DNA of 34,237 nucleotides from CAZSVP01 sp964637185 (GCA_964637185.1 CAZWVB010000007.1:1-34237), one strand, 5' to 3'; shown: positions 23,533 to 29,389, counted from the stretch's first letter. The notes: generated from the sequence alone by a model not told the origin. Translations and numbers: made by a program.

Positions 23533-24172
23533 TGTCAATTTTGAGTCTCTAGTGCGAGAGGTAGTGTCCAAAGGCGGTGCTTTCGAGCCAAATGCACTTA
23601 GCGCCGGTGCGATCGAGGCCATCTTGTCAGAGCTGGAGACACTAGATTTCCTACGCTATCTACGTGGTACAGAGTGGTCAGTGCAGGAGCACTACGAAGT
23701 GGTGCGGGCTCGGCATCACGAGCGGACTGACATGCCTGTGATTACCAGAGTAGGTGATGAGTTGGGTTGGCGAGTCAGGTTACCGCATGTTCGTGGCGCT
23801 CGCAACGGCTTGTGGTATCCCAACTACGTCAATGTGCTGCGCTACTATGCTGACCATGAGGATAGGATCAGTGTGCATCGTGATTTCAGCTACGATCACT
23901 ACTTTATTGGCATTCTCACGGTCGAAGGTTACGCCGAGTTTGCTTTGCATGGCAAAGAGCCAATTGACAAGCCAACTATCTGGCAGCTCGGCCCGGGCAC
24001 ACTTGTTCTGTTGCGTGCGTCGGATCTGTATGATGGCGCTATCCGGCCGTATCACGAGCCATATTCTCCCAAATATGGTCGCCGTACAGCCTTGGTCTAC
24101 CGTATGGACATTCGGCTACTCGCAGAGGTCGAGCAACAGCTAGCAGTGTCTGGCGGGGCATATGATGACTAG
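23510..24172 (+). CDS. Putative 2OG-Fe(II) oxygenase (220 aa)
   Basis: The ATG at 23510 is preceded by AGAGGAG; a longer reading from 23381 is an artefact of the overlapping gene. The C-terminal half has the order of a double-stranded beta-helix dioxygenase: HRDFSYDHYFIGILTV with H123 and D125 (HxD), PGTLVLLRA, then the distal H182 in RPYHEPYSPKYG and R191/R192 about 10 residues later, the usual distance for the 2-oxoglutarate-binding Arg. The N-terminal 75 residues are helical and not recognised. Substrate unknown; the coupled Cys-rich protein may be a partner or adaptor. Assignment rests on motif order, not on a known close homologue. Confidence 0.6.
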   Translation: MDDIFHGNVNFESLVREVVSKGGAFEPNALSAGAIEAILSELETLDFLRYLRGTEWSVQEHYEVVRARHHERTDMPVITRVGDELGWRVRLPHVRGARNGLWYPNYVNVLRYYADHEDRISVHRDFSYDHYFIGILTVEGYAEFALHGKEPIDKPTIWQLGPGTLVLLRASDLYDGAIRPYHEPYSPKYGRRTALVYRMDIRLLAEVEQQLAVSGGAYDD

Positions 24173-24185
24173 GTGGAAGGCACGC

Positions 24186-24246
24186 GGGCCCGTGCCACGA
24201 AGTGGCACGGGCCCTAGTTGTGTCCGAGCTTGATCAGCTCAGACAC
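24186..24246 (+). terminator. Very strong hairpin followed by a second stem
   Basis: GGGCCCGTGCCAC (24186-24198) pairs perfectly over 13 bp with GTGGCACGGGCCC (24202-24214), with a 3-nt loop. A second stem follows, GTGTCCGAGC (24220-24229) with GCTCAGACAC (24237-24246), with one mismatch. No good T run lies after either. Probably ends the oxygenase transcript, or stabilises its 3' end. Confidence 0.65.
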
Positions 24247-24440
24247 GGGCAGTGATCGGCTTCTCGCATCTGGGACGAGCCTTCTGGTGCTCATCGCGTA
24301 GTGAGTAGATGATGTAGTGAAGGGGGTGGGGGAGACACTGCCAGGCGTCACGTAGTTTGGCACACATAGGTACGTCTTTCTGTTGCCGTTAGGTCTGCTC
24401 GGAGTATATCTGATAAATGAGAGCCTGTAAACTCAACCAT
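24247..24440. other. Non-coding spacer, nothing recognised
   Basis: Lies between the paired hairpins after the oxygenase gene and the leftward terminator of the HD gene. I see no credible gene, tRNA or repeat here. It includes a G-rich run (GGGGGTGGGGGA near 24321) without further context. Confidence 0.5.
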
Positions 24441-24466
24441 AACGACAAACGCCCCTAAGCGGGGCG
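24441..24466 (-). terminator. Terminator of the HD hydrolase gene (minus strand)
   Basis: On the minus strand CGCCCC (24466-24461 in the reverse sense) and GGGGCG form a 6-bp stem with a 5-nt loop, followed by TTTGTCGTT. Confidence 0.75.
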
Positions 24467-24508
24467 CCTGCCGGCGAGCCTAGGGGTGGTGCATGGAGGT
24501 TGGTACTG

Positions 24509-24967
24509 CTAGGGCACTACCACGTCGGCGCGGGTCAGTAGGTGGCGCACGCCCTCGAGCCGCAGCCGCTCATTGGCGGCATCGGCTTCTGACAACTGGG
24601 CCAGACGTTCGGGTCGGAGGCGGTCGTAGACATCGGCCAGTCGAACCTCGCAGCCGATGGGATCGGCAGCGGCTCGGGCCGCAGCTTGCTCGAGGGTCTC
24701 GTCTGGATCATGGGTGACCGACTGGACAGCCGCGACGATCGTGGGGTGCCAACCCAATTCGAGCAACTGATCTGGCGTCATGCCACCGCGTTCGAACACG
24801 TCGTGCAAGACGGCAACGGCTTGGACCTCCACCGATCTTCCTGCGTCGCGCAGCCGTTGCATCACACGCAGCGGGTGCAGGATGTACGGCTCGTCAGGCA
24901 GTTGTGGGTCGGACTGGCCGCTGTGTGCTTCCACAGCCAGTTTGATAGCATCTTCCAATGTCGGCAC
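24509..24967 (-). CDS. Stand-alone HD-domain hydrolase, MESH1/SpoT-like (152 aa)
   Basis: The GTG at 24967 is chosen because GGGAGGA lies just upstream and the promoter (TTGACA/TACACT) lies further back; a longer reading from 25030 would begin inside the promoter. The pattern fits the ppGpp-hydrolase HD fold: AVEAHSGQSD near residue 11, YILHP with H31, VLHDVFE with H55 and D56, and VRLADVYDRL with D112, equal to the metal ligands and LAD motif of MESH1/SpoT. No synthetase, TGS or ACT domain. It may degrade (p)ppGpp or NADPH as MESH1 does. Clearly GC-richer than core genes; single-gene unit with its own promoter and terminator. Confidence 0.75.
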   Translation of the reverse strand: MPTLEDAIKLAVEAHSGQSDPQLPDEPYILHPLRVMQRLRDAGRSVEVQAVAVLHDVFERGGMTPDQLLELGWHPTIVAAVQSVTHDPDETLEQAAARAAADPIGCEVRLADVYDRLRPERLAQLSEADAANERLRLEGVRHLLTRADVVVP

Positions 24968-25016
24968 TAGGGGTTCCTCCCAAAGTCGTAGTCGAATAGG
25001 TGCGAAGGTGGGTACT

Positions 25017-25044
25017 AGTGTAGCAGCCAAGAAGTATATGTCAA
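25017..25044 (-). promoter_or_regulatory. Promoter of the HD hydrolase gene
   Basis: On the minus strand TTGACA (25044-25039), a 16-nt spacer ending in TGC, and TACACT (25022-25017). Leader about 45 nt with Shine-Dalgarno GGGAGGA before the GTG. It lies directly after the T-rich tail of the tRNA-Asp unit. Confidence 0.7.
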
Positions 25045-25045
25045 G

Positions 25046-25075
25046 TTAAAACAAAAAGACCCCTTATGGGAACTC
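25046..25075 (-). terminator. Probable terminator of tRNA-Asp (minus strand)
   Basis: On the minus strand a short CCC-ATAA-GGG hairpin is followed by TCTTTTTGTTTT. The stem is weak but the T run is good, and it lies 10 nt past the tRNA end. Confidence 0.45.
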
Positions 25076-25085
25076 AAATTTATGC

Positions 25086-25163
25086 TGGCGGGCCCGACCG
25101 GATTCGAACCGGCGATCTCCTCCGTGACAGGGAGGCGTGTTAGGCCAGCTACACCACGGGCCC
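25086..25163 (-). tRNA. tRNA-Asp(GTC)
   Basis: Minus-strand cloverleaf. Acceptor GGGCCCG/CGGGCCC, D stem GTGT/ACAC, anticodon stem CCTCC/GGAGG with loop CTGTCAC (anticodon GTC), T arm GCCGG-TTCGAAT-CCGGT, discriminator G and encoded CCA. A TGC-TAAAAT -10 box lies 26 nt upstream. Confidence 0.95.
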
Positions 25164-25298
25164 GTGTCTGGCTGGAATTTAACCTGATCATTTTAGCAAA
25201 AATGCTCGTGCATTTCAATCTCTTTGACTCCTAGACTTATCTGGGCTACAGTATGGTTACCGTTCGTATTATTAACAGTTCTAGAGATAGGAGCAGCT

Positions 25299-25916
25299 AT
25301 GCTGCCGAGCTTTCACCTGGTCAAGGTCTGCGTGGGAAGACAGGAGCTCATCGGCTACAAGACTGACGGCACACCAGTGCATTCGGCTATTCGCAAAAAG
25401 CCAATCAAGACAGCCTCTCGTATGCTTACTGCTACTGGTCTGGTGGGCGATGAGCAAGTCCAGCGTGACGACATCCGCGATGGCAAGCCGGTGCATGGAG
25501 GTACTGAGAAGGCAGTGTATGCCTACCCAATCGAGCACTTTCCATATTGGGAGCAGACACTTGGCCTTCACACCACACTGACTGCTGGGGCCCTAGGTGA
25601 GAACCTCACCATCCACGGTCTTCTTGAAGCTGACTGCTACATGGGCGACGTGTGGAGCATTGGTGATGTACTCCTGAGGGTCACCAAGCCACGTCAGCCT
25701 TGCTACAAGTTCAACATCCACATGGACTCACCGCAGGCCGGCAAGCTCATGTGGCAGAGTGGCCATTGCGGTTGGTATCTGGAGGTGTTGACATCTGGTA
25801 GGTATCTACCGCGCTGCGGTCAGGTAGACGTGGTGGAACGTATCGAGGGCGCACCCAGTATCGCTGAGGTCTTCGCTCAGAAGCGACAGAAGGCCGGCGG
25901 CAGGATCGCATCGTGA
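25299..25916 (+). CDS. MOSC-domain protein, YiiM-like (205 aa)
   Basis: The ATG at 25299 follows GATAGGAGC; the upstream in-frame TTG at 25224 has no ribosome-binding site. The body matches the YiiM type of MOSC domain: TGLVGDEQVQRDDIRDGKPVHGGTEKAVYAYPIEHFPYWE, then GALGENLTIHGL, then VTKPRQPCYKFN with the conserved Cys that binds molybdenum cofactor sulfur or metal. YiiM reduces N-hydroxylated bases and similar compounds. The protein has an extra N-terminal part and a short basic tail. Overlaps the next gene by 4 nt. No molybdenum cofactor genes are in the window. Confidence 0.88.
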   Translation: MLPSFHLVKVCVGRQELIGYKTDGTPVHSAIRKKPIKTASRMLTATGLVGDEQVQRDDIRDGKPVHGGTEKAVYAYPIEHFPYWEQTLGLHTTLTAGALGENLTIHGLLEADCYMGDVWSIGDVLLRVTKPRQPCYKFNIHMDSPQAGKLMWQSGHCGWYLEVLTSGRYLPRCGQVDVVERIEGAPSIAEVFAQKRQKAGGRIAS

Positions 25917-26320
25917 CCAGCCAAGACGATATCGTTATGTGGCTCGACAATCGTTGGTGTGCCGGCAACCGCTTCGTAGCTGATTGTCGGGTCTGGATCG
26001 ATCGCCACCGTGCGGCCCAGCATGATGAGATGATTCCGCATAGAGTTTCCTTTGTTGCTTGCCTGGACAAGGTGGCCGAGGTGGTGGAGCGCTATGAGGG
26101 CGAGGGTGATCGTGAAAGCCAACTGCTGTTGGCTGAAGATCTGGCAGACATGGTTGTGATGCTGGTGAGGACTGGACAGCTCAATACACGCACACCGCCA
26201 GCTGACGCGGTTGAATACTTCTACGAGATAGGCCAAAAGCACGCTGACTGTCGATATTGTGGCGAGCGTCCAGTGGTAGTGTGCGGCAGCTGTGTGCATT
26301 GTTATCTCAAGTCAAACTAG
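25913..26320 (+). CDS. Unknown protein with C-terminal zinc ribbon (135 aa)
   Basis: Starts with GTG overlapping the MOSC stop (GTGA at 25913-25916), so it is coupled to the MOSC protein. The central helical part (CLDKVAEVVERYEG then LLLAEDLADMVVMLVR) looks like a degenerate MazG helix pair, but the second acidic motif is not canonical. The C-terminal 25 residues hold CRYCGERPVVVCGSCVHC, two CxxC knuckles that should bind one zinc. No signal peptide. The combination of a possible MazG-like helix core with a zinc ribbon is not one I recognise. Confidence 0.65.
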   Translation: MTSQDDIVMWLDNRWCAGNRFVADCRVWIDRHRAAQHDEMIPHRVSFVACLDKVAEVVERYEGEGDRESQLLLAEDLADMVVMLVRTGQLNTRTPPADAVEYFYEIGQKHADCRYCGERPVVVCGSCVHCYLKSN

Positions 26321-26325
26321 GCTCT

Positions 26326-26375
26326 GGTAGGAACCAACAACAAAGGTTTCCGCCGGAGCCTTTGTTGATTCTACC
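26326..26375 (+). terminator. Terminator after the MOSC operon
   Basis: CAACAAAGG (26338-26346) pairs with CCTTTGTTG (26359-26367), a perfect 9-bp stem, extended by GGTAG (26326-26330) with CTACC (26371-26375). Similar in style to the one after the PpiC gene, with TTTGTT in the 3' arm and no long T run. Confidence 0.65.
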
Positions 26376-26414
26376 TGATATATCGAATACATAAATTGTA
26401 CAATGATTGCTTGG

Positions 26415-26446
26415 TCGTGAGCCGGGGCAGTAGCCCCAGCTCACGA
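26415..26446. terminator. Strong hairpin between convergent genes
   Basis: TCGTGAGC (26415-26422) pairs with GCTCACGA (26439-26446). An inner GGGG/CCCC pair gives a stem of about 13 bp with one G-U pair or mismatch. It lies 16 nt past the stop of the minus-strand gene. There is no T run on either strand, so it may end transcription from both sides poorly or protect 3' ends. Confidence 0.5.
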
Positions 26447-26462
26447 TCTGAAGGTGCGAACC

Positions 26463-26981
26463 TCACACCGGCAACGTCAGTTGCGCCTCCTCGCCATGCA
26501 GTACAGCGAAGAAGTTGCGTCGATGGTGGAGGCGACCTTCTCGCAGCTGGCTACGGTTGTAGCAGTCGTGAAACAGGCGTCTCAGCTTGGCTTTGATCTC
26601 GGGCAGGCGGGCCAGCAGCTCGTCGATGCCGGCTTGGTCGCTGCGCGGGTAGATCAGCGCTTCCGGCGGGATCGTCTCGTCGCTGATCAGGCCATCGCGG
26701 AAGGTCTCCAGATGTCCATCGTCGAACTCCAGGTAGAGGTTGCCATACTCCTTCCAGTCGTGGGCGCGGATGTCGGCCACCTGGCCGAAGCGGACGTGGT
26801 CTGGGCTCACCACCACAGCCACGCACTCGCTCATGGGTGTGTCGGCTCGGAAGTGGCTGTCCGTATCTGAACTGTCAGCGGGTGCAGCGAAGCGCTGCAG
26901 TTCTTCGTCGCTCATGGCAGCGACGCGCTTGCGCCCTAGCGCCTCGAGCTGGTCGAGGAAGTCTGGTGGTTGGTCTGTCAT
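26463..26981 (-). CDS. Unknown GC-rich gene product (172 aa)
   Basis: The ATG at 26981 follows AGGGAG by a normal distance. The protein is acidic at first (QPPDFLDQLEALGRKRVAAMSDEELQRF), with a middle part DWKEYGNLYLEFDDGHLETFRDGLISDETIPPEALIYPRSD. The end is basic and His-rich, SQLREGRLHHRRNFFAVLHGEE. No membrane segment, signal peptide or Cys cluster. Much GC-richer than the pilus or glycan genes. No family recognised. Single gene, convergent to the MOSC pair. Confidence 0.7.
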   Translation of the reverse strand: MTDQPPDFLDQLEALGRKRVAAMSDEELQRFAAPADSSDTDSHFRADTPMSECVAVVVSPDHVRFGQVADIRAHDWKEYGNLYLEFDDGHLETFRDGLISDETIPPEALIYPRSDQAGIDELLARLPEIKAKLRRLFHDCYNRSQLREGRLHHRRNFFAVLHGEEAQLTLPV

Positions 26982-27060
26982 AGGTACTCCCTGTGGTCTA
27001 ATAGCCAGATAGGCCTAAGTGGTATTTTAACTCAAAGTCATCCAGATACCATAAGCACTA

Positions 27061-27088
27061 TTGACAACTCGACAGTATTTGCTATAAT
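27061..27088 (+). promoter_or_regulatory. Strong promoter for the two-hairpin RNA / 27237 gene
   Basis: TTGACA (27061-27066), a 16-nt spacer ending in TGC, and TATAAT (27083-27088). All three elements are consensus; the best promoter in the window. Confidence 0.85.
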
Positions 27089-27094
27089 TGTGAG

Positions 27095-27176
27095 CATCTT
27101 TGGTAGGGTGGAGTACCCCGAAAGATAAAGGAAGAGCCCCTTTGGCAAGAGTACAAGAGGGTTGCTTTTTATTTTT
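27095..27176 (+). ncRNA. Candidate 82-nt two-hairpin RNA or attenuated leader
   Basis: Transcription from the promoter above should begin near 27095. Hairpin 1 starts at once: ATCTTT-GGTA (27096-27105) with TACC and AAAGAT (27114-27126), loop GGGTGGAG, 3-nt bulge CCG. Hairpin 2 is CCCCTTT (27137-27143) with AAGAGGG (27155-27161), one mismatch and one G-U, followed by TTTTTATTTTT (27166-27176), a terminator. The next gene starts 61 nt further on. This fits a small RNA or a leader with conditional termination. It matches no RNA class I know. Confidence 0.55.
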
Positions 27177-27236
27177 GTGTAATTCGATCTGTAGCTGCTA
27201 GCCAAAACAAACTAAAAACAAAAAAAGGAGGGAGTA

Positions 27237-27482
27237 ATGTTTACTCAACGCAAAACTATGCTTACATACTATCAAGTATCACGCCCGCGCAAGGTCAAAG
27301 TCCGAGTGGTGAAAGCACACGATCAAGTGCAGTTTCTCAACTCGCCCAATGTAATCGATACGCGCAAACTTGCTCGCCGCCCACTGGCTGCGACCTTTTT
27401 CCTGAACCCTGCTGAGCGCCAGCTGACTGAGTTTCAAGCTTGGGATAAGCTAAGCCGTAAGATGTCTCGTCGCGCTATTTGA
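27237..27482 (+). CDS. Small basic protein, unknown (81 aa)
   Basis: ATG at 27237 with a strong Shine-Dalgarno, AAAGGAGGG at 27225-27233, in an A-rich leader. The protein is rich in Arg and Lys (RPRKVKVRVVKAHD, DTRKLARRPLAA, KLSRKMSRRAI), which suggests nucleic-acid or ribosome contact. No Cys, signal peptide or membrane segment. Reached from the strong promoter at 27061 only if transcription passes the terminator at 27166-27176, since no second clear promoter lies between. No family recognised. Confidence 0.7.
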   Translation: MFTQRKTMLTYYQVSRPRKVKVRVVKAHDQVQFLNSPNVIDTRKLARRPLAATFFLNPAERQLTEFQAWDKLSRKMSRRAI

Positions 27483-27535
27483 TCTAAATACCAAATATTC
27501 GCTACAATAAACGGTGCCCCAAGGTGCCGTTTATT
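27479..27535 (+). promoter_or_regulatory. Promoter of tRNA-Gly with overlapping hairpin
   Basis: TTGATC (27479-27484), an 18-nt spacer and TACAAT (27503-27508). Over and after the -10 lies AATAAACGG (27506-27514) paired with CCGTTTATT (27527-27535), extended by inner G-U and C-G pairs. The hairpin can serve as terminator of the 27237 gene. Confidence 0.5.
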
Positions 27536-27554
27536 GGTTCAGTAGCAGTTCGCG

Positions 27555-27627
27555 CGGGTATGGTTTAGTGGTAGAACGCAACCTTCCCAAGGTTGAGAGA
27601 CGGGTTCGATTCCCGTTACCCGCTCCA
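27555..27627 (+). tRNA. tRNA-Gly(CCC)
   Basis: Acceptor GCGGGTA/TACCCGC, anticodon stem CAACC/GGTTG with loop TTCCCAA (anticodon CCC), T arm ACGGG-TTCGATT-CCCGT, discriminator T and encoded CCA. It reads GGG codons. Confidence 0.93.
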
Positions 27628-27865
27628 CGTCATGCTAAAGCTACAGCCTGCGCCATTGATGGTGATCAATTGCTTCGGCTTTTGCTTCAGCACTCCTTAT
27701 CCCACAAAAGTATGAACTTTTGCGGGTACCCAATCAGAACAAATACTAGTGCAAAAAATCTTGACCAAAAAACCGTAGAAAGGCCGAATATACTTATGGT
27801 ACAGTGGGATTAGCCTTGGTGTGAGGTGCAATTTAACAAGAAGTCTACAGTACGACACAGGCTTT
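27628..27865. other. Spacer between tRNA-Gly and the ParB-like gene
   Basis: No credible gene. A hairpin, CCACAAAAGT with ACTTTTGCGG, one mismatch (27700-27723), may end the tRNA transcript. A possible extended -10 (TGG-TACAGT, 27797-27805) lies upstream of the ParB-like gene. A single GTCTACA element is at 27843-27849. Confidence 0.5.
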
Positions 27866-27933
27866 CTTGTGTAGACAATTTAGGTTCTAAACAAAAAACA
27901 AAATTTGTGGGGGTGTTAGATTGTCTACACAAG
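27843..27933 (+). promoter_or_regulatory. Operator-like GTCTACA array with a perfect 14-bp inverted repeat
   Basis: CTTGTGTAGACAAT (27866-27879) and ATTGTCTACACAAG (27920-27933) are perfect reverse complements, 40 nt apart. A third half-site, GTCTACA, lies at 27843-27849. The second arm runs into the Shine-Dalgarno GGGAGGA of the ParB-like gene. The layout suits a dimeric DNA-binding protein looping or blocking the leader, perhaps the ParB-like protein itself, or an RNA hairpin that hides the ribosome site. Confidence 0.7.
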
Positions 27934-27946
27934 GGAGGAACTTGTG

Positions 27947-29173
27947 ATGTCTTCTGCGACTGTCAAAGTACAGGAGGATTTTGAGCTACCCGCTGATCTA
28001 CCGGCCGACGGCCGAATCGACCAGCTTGCGACTGTCCATCGTCTCAAGCCTGACCCTTACGAGCGCACTCGCGAGGCCGTGCCACTGCACTGTCTCAACT
28101 TACTCGTTCAGGTGAGAGAAGAGTACGAAGAGGAGGGGATCGCTGAGCTTGGCAATGACATCGCGGCCACTGTCGAGCAGCATCCAGCTCAGGTAGCGAT
28201 CAAGAGTGCGTCCGGAGCCCAGAACTACATCGACCTGCTCAACGATCTGTGGCACTGTGGTCTAACGCTAGATGACCTTGTGCCACTGCCTGGCAGGAAG
28301 CGGCGCTATGCGATCGTCATATCTGGTCATCGGCGAACTCTGGCCAAGCGTTATATCTGGCAACACGGCTGTGAAAGCTGCCGCGAGAGCTATGGTGTGG
28401 AGTTGCCAGGTGTATGTTTCGCTCGTCATTTCCATCATGGCGGTGATCGAGTCGAAGTGTTCTGCTACCGTCAGGTCACGCCTGAGCTGGCCATGGGTAT
28501 GCAGTTGCGCGAGAACATCCGCCAGAACGTGCCTTCGCATCGCCAGGCAGTGGCCTACGACCAGCTGTACGCGCTCATGAAGCGCCAAGATCCGACGCTA
28601 AGCGTGGCGCGCTTTGCCCGCGAGGTGGGCGGAGTGGCTGACGGCACGGTGCGCCGGGCTTTGAGCTACTGCAGCCTGCCGCGGTTTGTTCAGCAGGCCG
28701 TGGAGCAGGGGCAGCTCAGCTACAGCTTGGCTTTGGAGCTAGGGCGGTTGCGTGGCAAGGTGGCTGCTACCGATCTGGAACTGCAGTCTGAGATGGTGCG
28801 GATCATCGCTGGGGATATCAAACACACTGTCTACAAGAAGTTCGTCGACCAGCACATCCGCGATGTCCGTAGCGGTTGTCTGCTATTTGGAATTGGTATC
28901 ACGGCGGAGGCCGAGATTGTGCAGCGTCGAGCCGTGTTCGAGCGACGTACAGTCGAGGCGCTGCACGGCTATGATCGGTACTTCCGACAGGTGCAACCAC
29001 TGCTGGAATGCGGCGCCATGGGTAAAGGGGGGGAATTCCTGGACACCTCGGCGCGTGTACTTCTGGGCAAGTTGCTTCGTCAGGTCGAAGCCATTCTGCC
29101 GCTGCTCGAAAGTGATGATGCACGAGCCGCCAGCGCACATCATACGATCGAGCTTGCATTGTTGGCGCTGTAG
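27947..29173 (+). CDS. ParB/Srx-like DNA-binding protein (408 aa)
   Basis: The ATG at 27947 lies 7 nt after GGGAGGA; the GTG at 27944 is an alternative. A ParB-like core is visible: ISGHRRTLAKRYI (in place of the GERR box), MQLRENIRQNVPSHRQAVAYDQLY (in place of ENIQRxxLxPxEEA), then a helix-turn-helix SVARFAREVGGVADGTVRRALSYCSLP and QLSYSLALELGRL. The N-terminal domain has an insert with CESC and CFARHFHH. The C-terminal 130 residues are unrelated to chromosomal ParB. No ParA gene adjoins it, so it is more likely a regulator or nuclease-type relative than the chromosome segregation ParB. Very GC-rich at third positions. Confidence 0.75.
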   Translation: MSSATVKVQEDFELPADLPADGRIDQLATVHRLKPDPYERTREAVPLHCLNLLVQVREEYEEEGIAELGNDIAATVEQHPAQVAIKSASGAQNYIDLLNDLWHCGLTLDDLVPLPGRKRRYAIVISGHRRTLAKRYIWQHGCESCRESYGVELPGVCFARHFHHGGDRVEVFCYRQVTPELAMGMQLRENIRQNVPSHRQAVAYDQLYALMKRQDPTLSVARFAREVGGVADGTVRRALSYCSLPRFVQQAVEQGQLSYSLALELGRLRGKVAATDLELQSEMVRIIAGDIKHTVYKKFVDQHIRDVRSGCLLFGIGITAEAEIVQRRAVFERRTVEALHGYDRYFRQVQPLLECGAMGKGGEFLDTSARVLLGKLLRQVEAILPLLESDDARAASAHHTIELALLAL

Positions 29174-29205
29174 CCAGCTGTAGAATTCGAAGCGCCGAGG
29201 CTTAT

Positions 29206-29259
29206 GGGGTCACTTCATCATCTGTGAGGTGGCCCCAGAAGCGTCTAGACTGTTTTTTT
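29206..29259 (+). terminator. Terminator of the ParB-like gene
   Basis: GGGGTCAC (29206-29213) pairs with GTGGCCCC (29229-29236), 8 bp with one G-U. A run of seven T (29253-29259) follows about 16 nt later. Confidence 0.6.
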
Positions 29260-29290
29260 GTTGTTATTTCTGCTATGCTTTTTCACTGAA

Positions 29291-29366
29291 GCCACCTTAG
29301 CTCAGTTGGTAGAGCGATGCTTTCGTAAAGCATAGGTCGCCGGTTCGATCCCGGCAGGTGGCTCCA
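29291..29366 (+). tRNA. tRNA-Thr(CGT)
   Basis: Acceptor GCCACCT/AGGTGGC, D stem GCTC/GAGC, anticodon stem ATGCT/AGCAT with loop TTCGTAA (anticodon CGT), T arm GCCGG-TTCGATC-CCGGC, discriminator T and encoded CCA. A TGC-TATGCT -10 box (29271-29279) precedes it by 11 nt. Confidence 0.95.
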
Positions 29367-29389
29367 CTGGTTATTATCTTGTCAAACAA

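Noticed and set aside
26396..26596. 66-aa plus-strand frame starting near a TACAAT box
   Set aside because: It runs through a strong hairpin and then antisense to the 26463-26981 gene; no ribosome site. A TACAAT box alone was not taken as a promoter.
27095..27176. Signal recognition particle RNA, tmRNA or 6S RNA
   Set aside because: No SRP GGAA/AGCAG-type apical motif, no CCA-bearing tRNA-like ends, and far too short for tmRNA or 6S RNA.
27514..27813. 99-aa frame across tRNA-Gly
   Set aside because: It translates the tRNA gene and the hairpin; no start signal.
27843..27933. The inverted repeat as an attachment site next to tRNA-Gly
   Set aside because: It is more than 200 bp from the tRNA, shares no sequence with its 3' end, and overlaps the leader of the ParB-like gene, which suits an operator better.
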